From positions 1 to 23,241 of the forward strand of contig UQSH01000024.1 in NCBI GenBank assembly GCA_900543795.1: a stretch of 23,241 nt of DNA. The letters are read 5' to 3'. The notes below the pieces were generated by a model that ran no database searches, was not told where the DNA came from, and saw only the letters and a program-made list of their open reading frames with translations. This DNA comes from an uncultured Oscillospiraceae bacterium (lineage in GTDB: Bacteria > Bacillota > Clostridia > Oscillospirales > Acutalibacteraceae). Position 1 is the stretch's first letter; the number at the start of each line of letters is the position of its first letter. Of the stretch, positions 15,677-22,012 are shown in pieces. The translations under genes were made by a program, and so were the position numbers.

Positions 15677-15713
15677 ATCGCAGGGAGCGCATAACTCCCT
15701 GCGATTATTTTTT
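15677..15713. terminator. bidirectional terminator between tnpV and the second XRE gene
   Basis: A perfect 11-base stem (ATCGCAGGGAG at 15677-15687 with 15695-15705), a 7-base loop and T-rich flanks on both strands. The right arm ends exactly at the last base of the convergent gene's stop codon. Confidence 0.9.
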
Positions 15714-15992
15714 ACTTTCAAATAGTCTAATCAATTGTTCAACAAGTGCAAGTTCATCGGATGACAGATTCGAAACATCAATGGAATGAGTATGTTCAAT
15801 ACCGAGGAGATAATCAGTTGTAACATGAAATATTCTTGATAACTTAATTAGTACTTCGGGCGACGGGGAGCGCTCTTGTAATTCGTAATATGAAACAACT
15901 GATTTTGTAACGCCAATTTTATCAGCAAGCTCTTTCTGCGTCATTTTATGTTTTAACCGCAATTCTTTAAGATTGTTACCAAAATCAACCAT
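15705..15992 (-). CDS. XRE-family regulator of the cargo operon
   Basis: The 95-residue protein is mostly a Cro/CI helix-turn-helix (about 5-65: KMTQKELADKIGVTKSVVS, YYELQERSPSPEVLIKLSRI, then VTTDYLLGI) with a short acidic tail (SSDELALVEQLIRLF). GGAGG lies six bases before the ATG at 15992. It is divergent from the cargo operon, and its own promoter -35 overlaps a perfect dyad, so autorepression and control of the cargo are likely. Confidence 0.88.
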   Translation of the reverse strand: MVDFGNNLKELRLKHKMTQKELADKIGVTKSVVSYYELQERSPSPEVLIKLSRIFHVTTDYLLGIEHTHSIDVSNLSSDELALVEQLIRLFESKK

Positions 15993-16010
15993 ATTGCTAC
16001 CTCCGTTTCA

Positions 16011-16038
16011 AATATAGTTTACTTGATAATTGTATCAA
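16011..16038 (-). promoter_or_regulatory. promoter of the cargo-side XRE regulator
   Basis: On the minus strand TTGATA (16038-16033), a 16-base spacer and TATATT (16016-16011), just ahead of the GGAGG site. Confidence 0.6.
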
Positions 16039-16048
16039 TAAGGTTGAT
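16023..16048. promoter_or_regulatory. operator-like dyads in the second divergent region
   Basis: TTGATA-ATTG-TATCAA (16023-16038) is a perfect 12-base dyad with a 4-base centre overlapping the XRE promoter. It overlaps a second dyad ATCAA-TAAGG-TTGAT (16034-16048). A 13-base copy of the latter's core, CAATAAGGTCGAT (one mismatch), recurs at 16091-16103 over the -10 box of the opposite promoter. Confidence 0.6.
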
Positions 16049-16065
16049 TTTAAGTATTAAAATAG

Positions 16066-16094
16066 TTGACAAAGCACTACAAATGTATTACAAT
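16066..16094 (+). promoter_or_regulatory. promoter of the cargo operon
   Basis: TTGACA (16066-16071), a 17-base spacer and TACAAT (16089-16094). Transcription would start near 16101, about 30 bases before the GTG start of the RHH gene. Confidence 0.85.
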
Positions 16095-16130
16095 AAGGTC
16101 GATGAATTACGTCTTGAAGAAGGTGAAAAA

Positions 16131-16325
16131 GTGGCGGACAAGAAATTCAAAATAACTGTGAAGAAGTATAAAGGAGATACATCGGTTATTTCTTTGAGGT
16201 TGCCGGTAGAACTTGTTGCAACACTTGATGAGATCGCAAAAGTAACGGGCAGAACTAGAAACGATATAATGCAAAGGTGTTTAGAGTTTTCAATAGACAA
16301 TTTAGAAATAGAGGAGAAATCATAA
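16131..16325 (+). CDS. ribbon-helix-helix DNA-binding protein
   Basis: The 64-residue protein has a basic N-terminus (DKKFKITVKKYKGD), an RHH strand (TSVISLRLP) and two helices (VELVATLDEIAKVTG and TRNDIMQRCLEFSID), as in CopG/Arc-type regulators. The GTG at 16131 is chosen because AAGGTG lies five bases upstream; in-frame ATGs further left lie upstream of the transcription start. Its TAA overlaps the ATG of the next gene, so the operon is coupled. It may regulate the cargo promoter together with the XRE protein. No toxin partner is evident. Confidence 0.8.
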   Translation: MADKKFKITVKKYKGDTSVISLRLPVELVATLDEIAKVTGRTRNDIMQRCLEFSIDNLEIEEKS

Positions 16326-17530
16326 TGACAGACATTAATAGAGAAGAAATATATCAGCTTGCAGTTGAAATGATGAATGATGGCAACAACACAGAAAACG
16401 TCTTATTAAAAACAGCTGAAGCTTTTGAAACACTCGGAGATTATAAGGACTCAAAAGAATTAGCATTAAAATGCATTGAAAAGGCTGATGAAGCAGCGAA
16501 GAATAGTGTTTATAAAGCTGGTTTAGAAAAAATGCAAGGCAATGATATTTCGGATTATGAAGAAGCTATTGAATTATTTTCTAAAATATCCGAATGGAAC
16601 GATGCGACCGATAAAATTGCTGAATGTAAAAGGAAAATAGAGGAGATAAAAGACAAGGCGGAAAAGGAGCGAATTGAAAAAGAACGCATAGCTAAGCGAA
16701 ATAAGAAAATTGCGATTATTACAACCCCTATTGTTTGTGCTATTATCGCTTTTATTATCGTTTTGAATACTGTTATTATTCCAAACGGCAAATACAACGA
16801 TGCTATTGCTTTGATGGATGCCGGAAATATTGTTGATGCGTATGAAGCTTTAGTAGCGTTAGACGGATATAAGGACAGTGCAGACAAAGCCAACTCTATT
16901 TATGATAAGTACAAGCTTGAAAAAGTTAAAACTGCCAAAGTGGGAGACTATGTGTCTTTCGGCACATACGAACAGGATAACAACACTTCAAACGGCAAAG
17001 AAGATGTTGAATGGCTTGTTCTTGAGATAAAAGACGGAAAGGCACTTGTAATCAGCAAATACGCTCTTGATTGTAAACAGTACAATACAAACGATACGGA
17101 TGTCACCTGGGAGACCTGTACACTTCGCAGGTGGCTGAACAATGATTTTATCAATGCGGCATTTTCTGCTGACGAAAAGGCTATGATCCCTACCGTTACG
17201 GTGAGTGCAGATAAGAATCCCAAATACAGCACTAATCCCGGCAAAGCAACACAGGATCAAGTGTTCTTGCTCAGCATCACGGAAGCGAATAAATATTTCA
17301 GCTCCAATAGTGAAAGACAGTGTAAGTCCACGGATTATGCAGATGCAAATGGAGCGTATGTCGATAGCAACAGTGGCAACTGCGACTGGTGGTGGCTGCG
17401 GTCGCCCGGCGAGTATCAGGATGATGCCGCCACTGTCTTAAGTGACGGCTTTGTCCAATGGATCGGCGGCCATGTCGACGACGATAATAAAGCCGTTCGC
17501 CCCGCTTTGTGGATAAACATCAGCGAATAG
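16325..17530 (+). CDS. TPR-like, single-TM protein with C-terminal DUF6273 domain
   Basis: The 401-residue protein has a helical repeat region (about 1-110, with ETLGDYKDSKELALKCIEKA), a charged coiled coil (about 105-128, KAEKERIEKERIAKR), one membrane helix (about 128-150) and another short repeat (ALVALDGYKDSADKA). Then comes a DUF6273 domain (about 200-401) with ALVISKYALDC, TWETCTLRRWLNNDFINAAF and a C-terminus WWWLRSPG...AVRPALWI. DUF6273 resembles C-type-lectin/formylglycine-enzyme-like folds. The domain after the helix is likely extracellular. The last 40 codons are far more GC-rich than the rest of the gene (34 and 32 G+C in the 60-base lines at 17401 and 17461, against 21 at 16621). 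GAGGAG precedes the ATG. First large gene of the cargo operon. Confidence 0.82.
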   Translation: MTDINREEIYQLAVEMMNDGNNTENVLLKTAEAFETLGDYKDSKELALKCIEKADEAAKNSVYKAGLEKMQGNDISDYEEAIELFSKISEWNDATDKIAECKRKIEEIKDKAEKERIEKERIAKRNKKIAIITTPIVCAIIAFIIVLNTVIIPNGKYNDAIALMDAGNIVDAYEALVALDGYKDSADKANSIYDKYKLEKVKTAKVGDYVSFGTYEQDNNTSNGKEDVEWLVLEIKDGKALVISKYALDCKQYNTNDTDVTWETCTLRRWLNNDFINAAFSADEKAMIPTVTVSADKNPKYSTNPGKATQDQVFLLSITEANKYFSSNSERQCKSTDYADANGAYVDSNSGNCDWWWLRSPGEYQDDAATVLSDGFVQWIGGHVDDDNKAVRPALWINISE

Positions 17531-17540
17531 GAGTGTGAAT

Positions 17541-17711
17541 ATGGGACTATATGATAGAATAGAGAGTTAGTCAAATAATCATATAGAAATTGATTTAGAT
17601 AACAAAAACTTCAAGCTGGATAAATCATCAAGATCAATTCATCTTGGTATAAAGAGGCTGAAAAAAGAAACTTTAACTTATTTTTGCCAAATACGGAGGA
17701 TAAATAAATGA
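17541..17711 (+). pseudogene. small ORF interrupted by an in-frame TAG
   Basis: After AGGAG (17529-17533) an ATG at 17541 opens MGLYDRIES and then hits TAG at 17568-17570. The same frame continues with no other stop through SNNHIEIDLDNKNFKLDKSS and IHLGIKRLKKETLTYFCQIR. It closes with a TGA at 17709-17711 that overlaps the next ATG (ATGA). The good ribosome site and the exact coupling to the SPFH gene suggest a former 56-residue gene inactivated by one base change, or a read-through stop. I recognise no family. Confidence 0.5.
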
Positions 17712-18835
17712 AAATTATTGATGTAATTAAGTATGAGGGTAACAACAGTACTTTTATTTGGAAGCACCCGTGCGAAGATTTTAATACAATGACTCAATTA
17801 ATTGTTCATGAGTCGCAGGAAGCGTTATTCTTTATGAACGGACAAGCACTGGATTTGTTTGGACCGGGAAGATATACGCTTGAAACACAAAACATTCCAC
17901 TAATCGGTAAAGCGATTACAATCCCGACAGATGGTCAAACACCTTTTCATTGCGAAGTTTATTTCATAAATAAAACCGAGCAAATGGCGATTCGCTGGGG
18001 TACAGACAGTAAGGTTCAGTTTATGGAACCTACATATAATTTCCCCATTTCAATCGGTGCAAGCGGCGAAATGAGCCTTCGTGCTGAGGATTCAAGGAAG
18101 TTGCTTGTTAAACTTGTTGGAACTGAAAGCAATCTCGATCAAGCCAATCTCGCTCGCTATTTTCGTGCATTTCTTATGACGAAGGTAAAGTCCTATATTG
18201 CACAGGTTATTCGTGAGCAAAAAATAAACATCTTTGAAATAGACGAAAAACTTAATGATATTTCTGTAGCGCTTCATAAGATGTTGCAACCGGATTTTCT
18301 TGAATACGGCGTTTCACTTGAACGATTTTTCTTAACTGTTATTGTTAAGCCTGACGGAGATGAATCTTATGAGCGTTTTAAGTCGTTACATTTTCGTCAA
18401 TACGCAGATGTTGCCGAGGCTAAAATTCGTCAGCAAACAGAAGTGATTGGTGCAGAAACCGAAGCGCAGAAAACAGTCATTGAATCACAAGCAATGGCAA
18501 CAAAGAGACAACAGGAAGGTTATACCTATCAGCAGGAGCGTGGTTTTGACGTTGCACAGGATGTTGCAAAGAACGAAGCTGTTGGACAGTTTACAAATAT
18601 GGGTGTTGGCTTTGGTACTATGGCAGGTGTAGGTGGTGCTGTTGGAGGTGTTGTTGGAGGCGCAATCAACAATGCTTTTGATAGTATGAATCAGCCATCA
18701 CAATCTCAACCTCAAGATGATATAGTAGCCTTTCAATCAAAACTTCAAAAATTGAAGATGATGAAAGAATCAGGGATGCTTACGGATGAGGAATATGCAA
18801 CGATGAAGCAACAACTTCTTTCAAGCATTATGTAA
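17708..18835 (+). CDS. SPFH-domain protein with C-terminal SHOCT helix pair
   Basis: The 375-residue protein has an SPFH (band 7)-like domain at about 20-235 (QEALFFMNGQALDLFGPGRY; PIYNFPISIG-type strands; IREQKINIFEI). A Gln/Ala/Glu-rich helix follows (about 235-285), then a glycine-rich stretch (GVGFGTMAGVGGAVGG) that may insert in the membrane. It ends with a SHOCT motif (about 345-374, LKMMKESGMLTDEEYATMKQ). It resembles the group annotated as virion core-like/YdjI-type SPFH proteins, which in Bacillus work with membrane anchor proteins and PspA at stressed membranes. GGAGG lies eight bases before the ATG. SPFH proteins form oligomeric membrane scaffolds; the role here is inferred. Confidence 0.85.
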   Translation: MKIIDVIKYEGNNSTFIWKHPCEDFNTMTQLIVHESQEALFFMNGQALDLFGPGRYTLETQNIPLIGKAITIPTDGQTPFHCEVYFINKTEQMAIRWGTDSKVQFMEPTYNFPISIGASGEMSLRAEDSRKLLVKLVGTESNLDQANLARYFRAFLMTKVKSYIAQVIREQKINIFEIDEKLNDISVALHKMLQPDFLEYGVSLERFFLTVIVKPDGDESYERFKSLHFRQYADVAEAKIRQQTEVIGAETEAQKTVIESQAMATKRQQEGYTYQQERGFDVAQDVAKNEAVGQFTNMGVGFGTMAGVGGAVGGVVGGAINNAFDSMNQPSQSQPQDDIVAFQSKLQKLKMMKESGMLTDEEYATMKQQLLSSIM

Positions 18836-18846
18836 AGGAGTGTAGT

Positions 18847-19548
18847 ATGAAAAAATATTTTAAGTACTATTTTATTTGTTGGTTGGCTGCGATAGTTGCA
18901 TTTAATGCAATTACTTTTGTGGTTACAAATTCAAATGTTGATTTCGCCGATTTAACTTCGTCATTTTGGATTGGTTATAGTTTTATTATGCTGGCATTCG
19001 TTGGTAATTTATTAGTAAGCAATATATTTTTTAGAAAAGATACAAAAGATAAGGTTTTCTTAAATTTATCCATCGTTCAAATATCTTATTCAGCATTAAT
19101 AATATCTTTGATTGCAGGTACTATTTCTATGACTGTATTTTCAATTCCTTATTGGATAGGTATAGTTGCTGATGTATTAATTCTTGCTATTTATTGTATT
19201 GCAGTTACTAACGCAGTTGCATCTGCAAAAATTGTAGAAAGCAGAGGTCAAGAGATAAAGGATGAAACCTTGTTTATTAAAGCATTAATAGTAGATGCTG
19301 AAAATCTAAAGGCAAGCGTTGTAAATGAAGATATTAAAAAGTTAACAAACAAGATTTATGAGGCGATTAGATATTCTGATCCTATATCTGATTATGCTTT
19401 GTTAACTATTAATGAAGAAATCAAAAATGAATTCGAAGCTTTTAAAAATGCAGTTAAAGACAATGATGTTGAACTCGCAAATGGAATTGCCAATAACTTG
19501 TTGGCATTGATTGATAAAAGAAATAAACAATGTTTGAATTTAAAATAA
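18847..19548 (+). CDS. four-TM membrane protein with cytoplasmic helical domain
   Basis: The 233-residue protein has four hydrophobic helices: about 8-27 (FICWLAAIVAFNAITFVV), 41-60, 75-97 and 100-124. A soluble C-terminal domain (about 130-233) contains FIKALIVDAENLKASV, IYEAIRYSDPISDYAL and NGIANNLLALIDKRNKQC. I recognise the layout as a family often found beside SPFH proteins in Clostridia, with no assigned function that I know. The gene is strongly AT-rich (15 G+C in 60 at 19081). AAGGAG precedes the ATG, 11 bases after the SPFH stop, so it is co-translated with it and probably a membrane partner. Confidence 0.8.
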   Translation: MKKYFKYYFICWLAAIVAFNAITFVVTNSNVDFADLTSSFWIGYSFIMLAFVGNLLVSNIFFRKDTKDKVFLNLSIVQISYSALIISLIAGTISMTVFSIPYWIGIVADVLILAIYCIAVTNAVASAKIVESRGQEIKDETLFIKALIVDAENLKASVVNEDIKKLTNKIYEAIRYSDPISDYALLTINEEIKNEFEAFKNAVKDNDVELANGIANNLLALIDKRNKQCLNLK

Positions 19549-19560
19549 AGGAGAAAAAGT

Positions 19561-21387
19561 ATGAAACAATTAACTTGTGAAATGTGTGGGAGCACAGATT
19601 TATTAAAGCAAGATGGCGTTTTTGTTTGTCAATCCTGCGGTTGTAAGTATTCGGTTGAAGAAGCAAGAAAGATGATGATTGAAGGAACAGTTGATGTTTC
19701 TGGGAGTACTGTTTTTATTGATAACACAAAACAGATTGAAAATGATTTAAAAAGAGCTAAGCAGTATGAGGATGAGGGCAATAGTCGTTCAGCAATGGAA
19801 TACTATAATAAAGTATTAGATGCTGATGTAGATAACGTAGAAGCTGCTGATGGGGTATCGAGAATTAGAAACAAGAATAAATACTCTGAATACTATATTG
19901 TTGAACCTAAAATATCAACAGAGGAAAGCGTAAAAAGGTTTTTAAGAGGTCTTTCTGATGCAGAAAATATTGTTTGTGACATATATGGAAGCATAAAAAT
20001 CAAAAGCATAAAAGAAAAGTTCTGCGATTTTTCGTTCTTGAAAGCGTCTGGATATGTTAGTTGGACAGCAACAAGATGCGATGAGTATACTGAAAACGAA
20101 ACTGTATATAAAACCGAATATCGCAACGGTCGACAGGTACAGGTACCAGAAACTAAAAAAGTAACAAGAGTAAATCGTACACCTGTCAATGGAAGTGCTG
20201 ACTGGAGTTGTCAACAATTATTTTTTGCTCCCAATGCAATTGTGAACGCCCTCGGAGGCAAAAGCAACAGTTTTGCAAAAGAATTGAATGAAAAACTCAT
20301 TAATCTTCAGGATGATAATTATGAGAAATATAATCCTGTTGGATTAGATTCGACTAAACTTACAGAAGAAGAAGGAATAACAAAATATGATGGTATTGAG
20401 GTAGAAATATCCACAGACATCTCTAAAGAAAGAAATATCACTAGTGAATTAATCAATACAGAGATGAATAAATGCTGCGAGGGTGCTCTAAGCAGAAGTT
20501 TGCATACTTATTACGAAAACATTAATTCATCGACACATACATCTTCAAAAACAATAGCAAGAATTCTGATCCCTGTTCAAATTATCACATATGAGTATAA
20601 AGGCAAGGAATATATCGCCATATCTGATATGGTTTCAAATAATAGATATATGCAAACTATTCCTACCGATAAAGAACTATATAATTCTCAGAAAGATATT
20701 AGTGAAACAAGTAGCAAACTAACAAAAAGGAAACACAAAGACACACCGAAAATTCTATTTGGAGTAGCAGCTTTAATGCCAATTATTGGAGCTGTCATTT
20801 GCTTTATTGATGGCGGCGACTTTGAACCATATCCATATGCTACGTTTCCGCTTATGGGCATAGTGATACTAATAGGCTTTATATTCCTAATGGTTGATTT
20901 ATCAGATAAGAAAGCAATTCAAAAAGAGATAGCCGATAAATCTTCTGCGCATAAAAATCTTCTTGAACCCAAAACCAATCTGCTTCAGTCAAGCAAAAAT
21001 CGCTTTTTTGCAACATATACAAACATTGCATCTATTGAAACAGCGACAACTTCGTCAAAGGTAAATGATAGTTCTGTGAACAATATAGAAGTGCTAACTA
21101 CTATTGCAGTTTCAAAAACAGCTAAAACTAATAATTCTCACAGCGAATTAAGTGACAAGGATTTGGATGAAATTAAAAAACTTGCTTCCCAAAACAAACT
21201 TGAAGCAATAAAAAAGTATATAGAGTTATATGGAGTGAGTTTAGCAGAAGCAAAGGTGGCAGTTGAAAAAATAGCCGAAAATGTGGGAACAGATAATGAA
21301 TACTTATCCGTTGACATTTCAGATGATTTGGATAGTGAAAAAGAAGCCTCATTGAGCGAAATTAAAAAAAATAGCTGCTCAAAATAA
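19561..21387 (+). CDS. TFIIB-type zinc-ribbon membrane protein with L7/L12-like C-terminal repeat (frameshifted)
   Basis: The 608-residue protein starts with a zinc ribbon (Cys6, Cys9, Cys23, Cys26: CEMCG and CQSCG), then IEGTVDVSGSTVFID and a TPR-like repeat (about 62-97). A large uncharacterised domain (100-370) follows, with the charged insert YRNGRQVQVPETKK. Two membrane helices lie near 398-416 and 430-447. A C-terminal motif (about 535-577: DEIKKLASQNKLEAIKKY, GVSLAEAKVAVEKI) resembles the ribosomal L7/L12 C-terminal fold. The frame ends early at 21387 in a run of eight A; the adjacent frame continues with a second copy of the repeat. AAAGGAG precedes the ATG. The function is unknown; an envelope-associated sensor or scaffold working with the SPFH and 4-TM proteins is an inference. 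Confidence 0.8.
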   Translation: MKQLTCEMCGSTDLLKQDGVFVCQSCGCKYSVEEARKMMIEGTVDVSGSTVFIDNTKQIENDLKRAKQYEDEGNSRSAMEYYNKVLDADVDNVEAADGVSRIRNKNKYSEYYIVEPKISTEESVKRFLRGLSDAENIVCDIYGSIKIKSIKEKFCDFSFLKASGYVSWTATRCDEYTENETVYKTEYRNGRQVQVPETKKVTRVNRTPVNGSADWSCQQLFFAPNAIVNALGGKSNSFAKELNEKLINLQDDNYEKYNPVGLDSTKLTEEEGITKYDGIEVEISTDISKERNITSELINTEMNKCCEGALSRSLHTYYENINSSTHTSSKTIARILIPVQIITYEYKGKEYIAISDMVSNNRYMQTIPTDKELYNSQKDISETSSKLTKRKHKDTPKILFGVAALMPIIGAVICFIDGGDFEPYPYATFPLMGIVILIGFIFLMVDLSDKKAIQKEIADKSSAHKNLLEPKTNLLQSSKNRFFATYTNIASIETATTSSKVNDSSVNNIEVLTTIAVSKTAKTNNSHSELSDKDLDEIKKLASQNKLEAIKKYIELYGVSLAEAKVAVEKIAENVGTDNEYLSVDISDDLDSEKEASLSEIKKNSCSK

Positions 21388-21475
21388 AATTGAAGCTATA
21401 AAAAAATATCGAGAAATATTTAATGCCGATCTTAAAGAAGCAAAAGAAGCGGTTGATAAAATGATTAACCAATAA
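21371..21475 (+). pseudogene. frameshifted second L7/L12-like repeat of the zinc-ribbon gene
   Basis: Reading one base later from 21371 gives 34 residues and a TAA: IAAQNKIEAIKKYREIFN and LKEAKEAVDKMINQ. This aligns closely with the first repeat (SQNKLEAIKKYIELYG; LAEAKVAVEKI). The two frames meet in ATT followed by eight A (21364-21371). Seven A would restore one continuous protein of about 637 residues ending 14 bases before the next gene. Confidence 0.82.
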
Positions 21476-21489
21476 TCAGGAGAATAATT

Positions 21490-21942
21490 ATGGAATCACA
21501 TAAGCCAAAAATAATTGCTCTTTGGGGCAAAGGATCAAGAGGTAAAACCCACACCTTAAACTTAGTTGCCACTTTGTTAAAATTTAATCGTGATGCAGCT
21601 ATTATTAAGGGGGAGATACCTGCTAATTTAAGTAATGACAGCATATACATAGTAGAATATCATAATAAGAAAATCGGTATTGTAACTTACGGTGATGACG
21701 GTAAGACGCTTTCAAAAGCTTTTTGCGATATTGAAAACGATTGTGATTTGTATATCTGCGCAACAAGGACAAAAGACAGCTCTGTTGAATTTGCTAGAAA
21801 AGAATTTTATAACATTTTATGGATAGAAAAATGGAGCATTACAACAGAACATTGCGAGTTAAATAATATTGATAACCTCCAACAAAAAACAAATGAACTT
21901 CAAGCAATGGGTATAATTGATATTATTGATGAAATATTATGA
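21490..21942 (+). CDS. small P-loop protein of unknown family
   Basis: The 150-residue protein has a Walker A motif at its N-terminus (GKGSRGKT, residues 13-20, after the strand KIIALW). Downstream strands SIYIVEYHNKK and IGIVTYGDDGKTLSKAF could supply the Asp of a Walker B-like site; LYICATRTKDSS and an acidic C-terminal tail follow. It is shorter than typical kinases or GTPases, and no guanine-specific NKxD is visible, so the nucleotide is open. AGGAG precedes the ATG. It is the last gene of the cargo operon, directly before a terminator, and may power or switch the membrane proteins upstream. This is inferred from position only. Confidence 0.7.
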   Translation: MESHKPKIIALWGKGSRGKTHTLNLVATLLKFNRDAAIIKGEIPANLSNDSIYIVEYHNKKIGIVTYGDDGKTLSKAFCDIENDCDLYICATRTKDSSVEFARKEFYNILWIEKWSITTEHCELNNIDNLQQKTNELQAMGIIDIIDEIL

Positions 21943-21945
21943 TTA

Positions 21946-21980
21946 AAATAAAGCAGTCTTTGCAGATTGCTTTATTTTTT
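21946..21980 (+). terminator. terminator of the cargo operon
   Basis: AAATAAAGCAGTC (21946-21958) pairs with GATTGCTTTATTT (21965-21977) with one G-U pair and a 6-base loop, followed by T residues. It begins four bases after the P-loop gene's stop and marks the last feature I assign to the element. Confidence 0.88.
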
Positions 21981-22012
21981 ATCATTTCAAAAATACAAAT
22001 AAAAAGAAATAT

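Larger units (their letters stand above)
11707..21985. mobile_element. integrative and mobilizable element (approximate borders)
   Basis: The block between the guaA terminator and a truncated foreign gene contains a complete tyrosine integrase with xis, two XRE regulators, a MobC-like protein, an oriT-like inverted-repeat region, a MobV relaxase, TnpV and a six-frame cargo segment. There are no type IV secretion, coupling-protein or replication genes, so it is mobilizable rather than self-transferring. I could not find matching att repeats at the two ends, so both borders are inferred from gene content and composition. Cargo genes are more AT-rich than the chromosome (hand count of one 60-base line: 15 G+C at 19081, against 27 at 10321 in guaA). 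Confidence 0.8.

Noticed and set aside
15705..16325. XRE/RHH pair as a toxin-antitoxin module
   Set aside because: Both proteins are DNA-binding folds in divergent orientation, and no toxin-like partner is present; divergent regulators of the cargo is the simpler reading.
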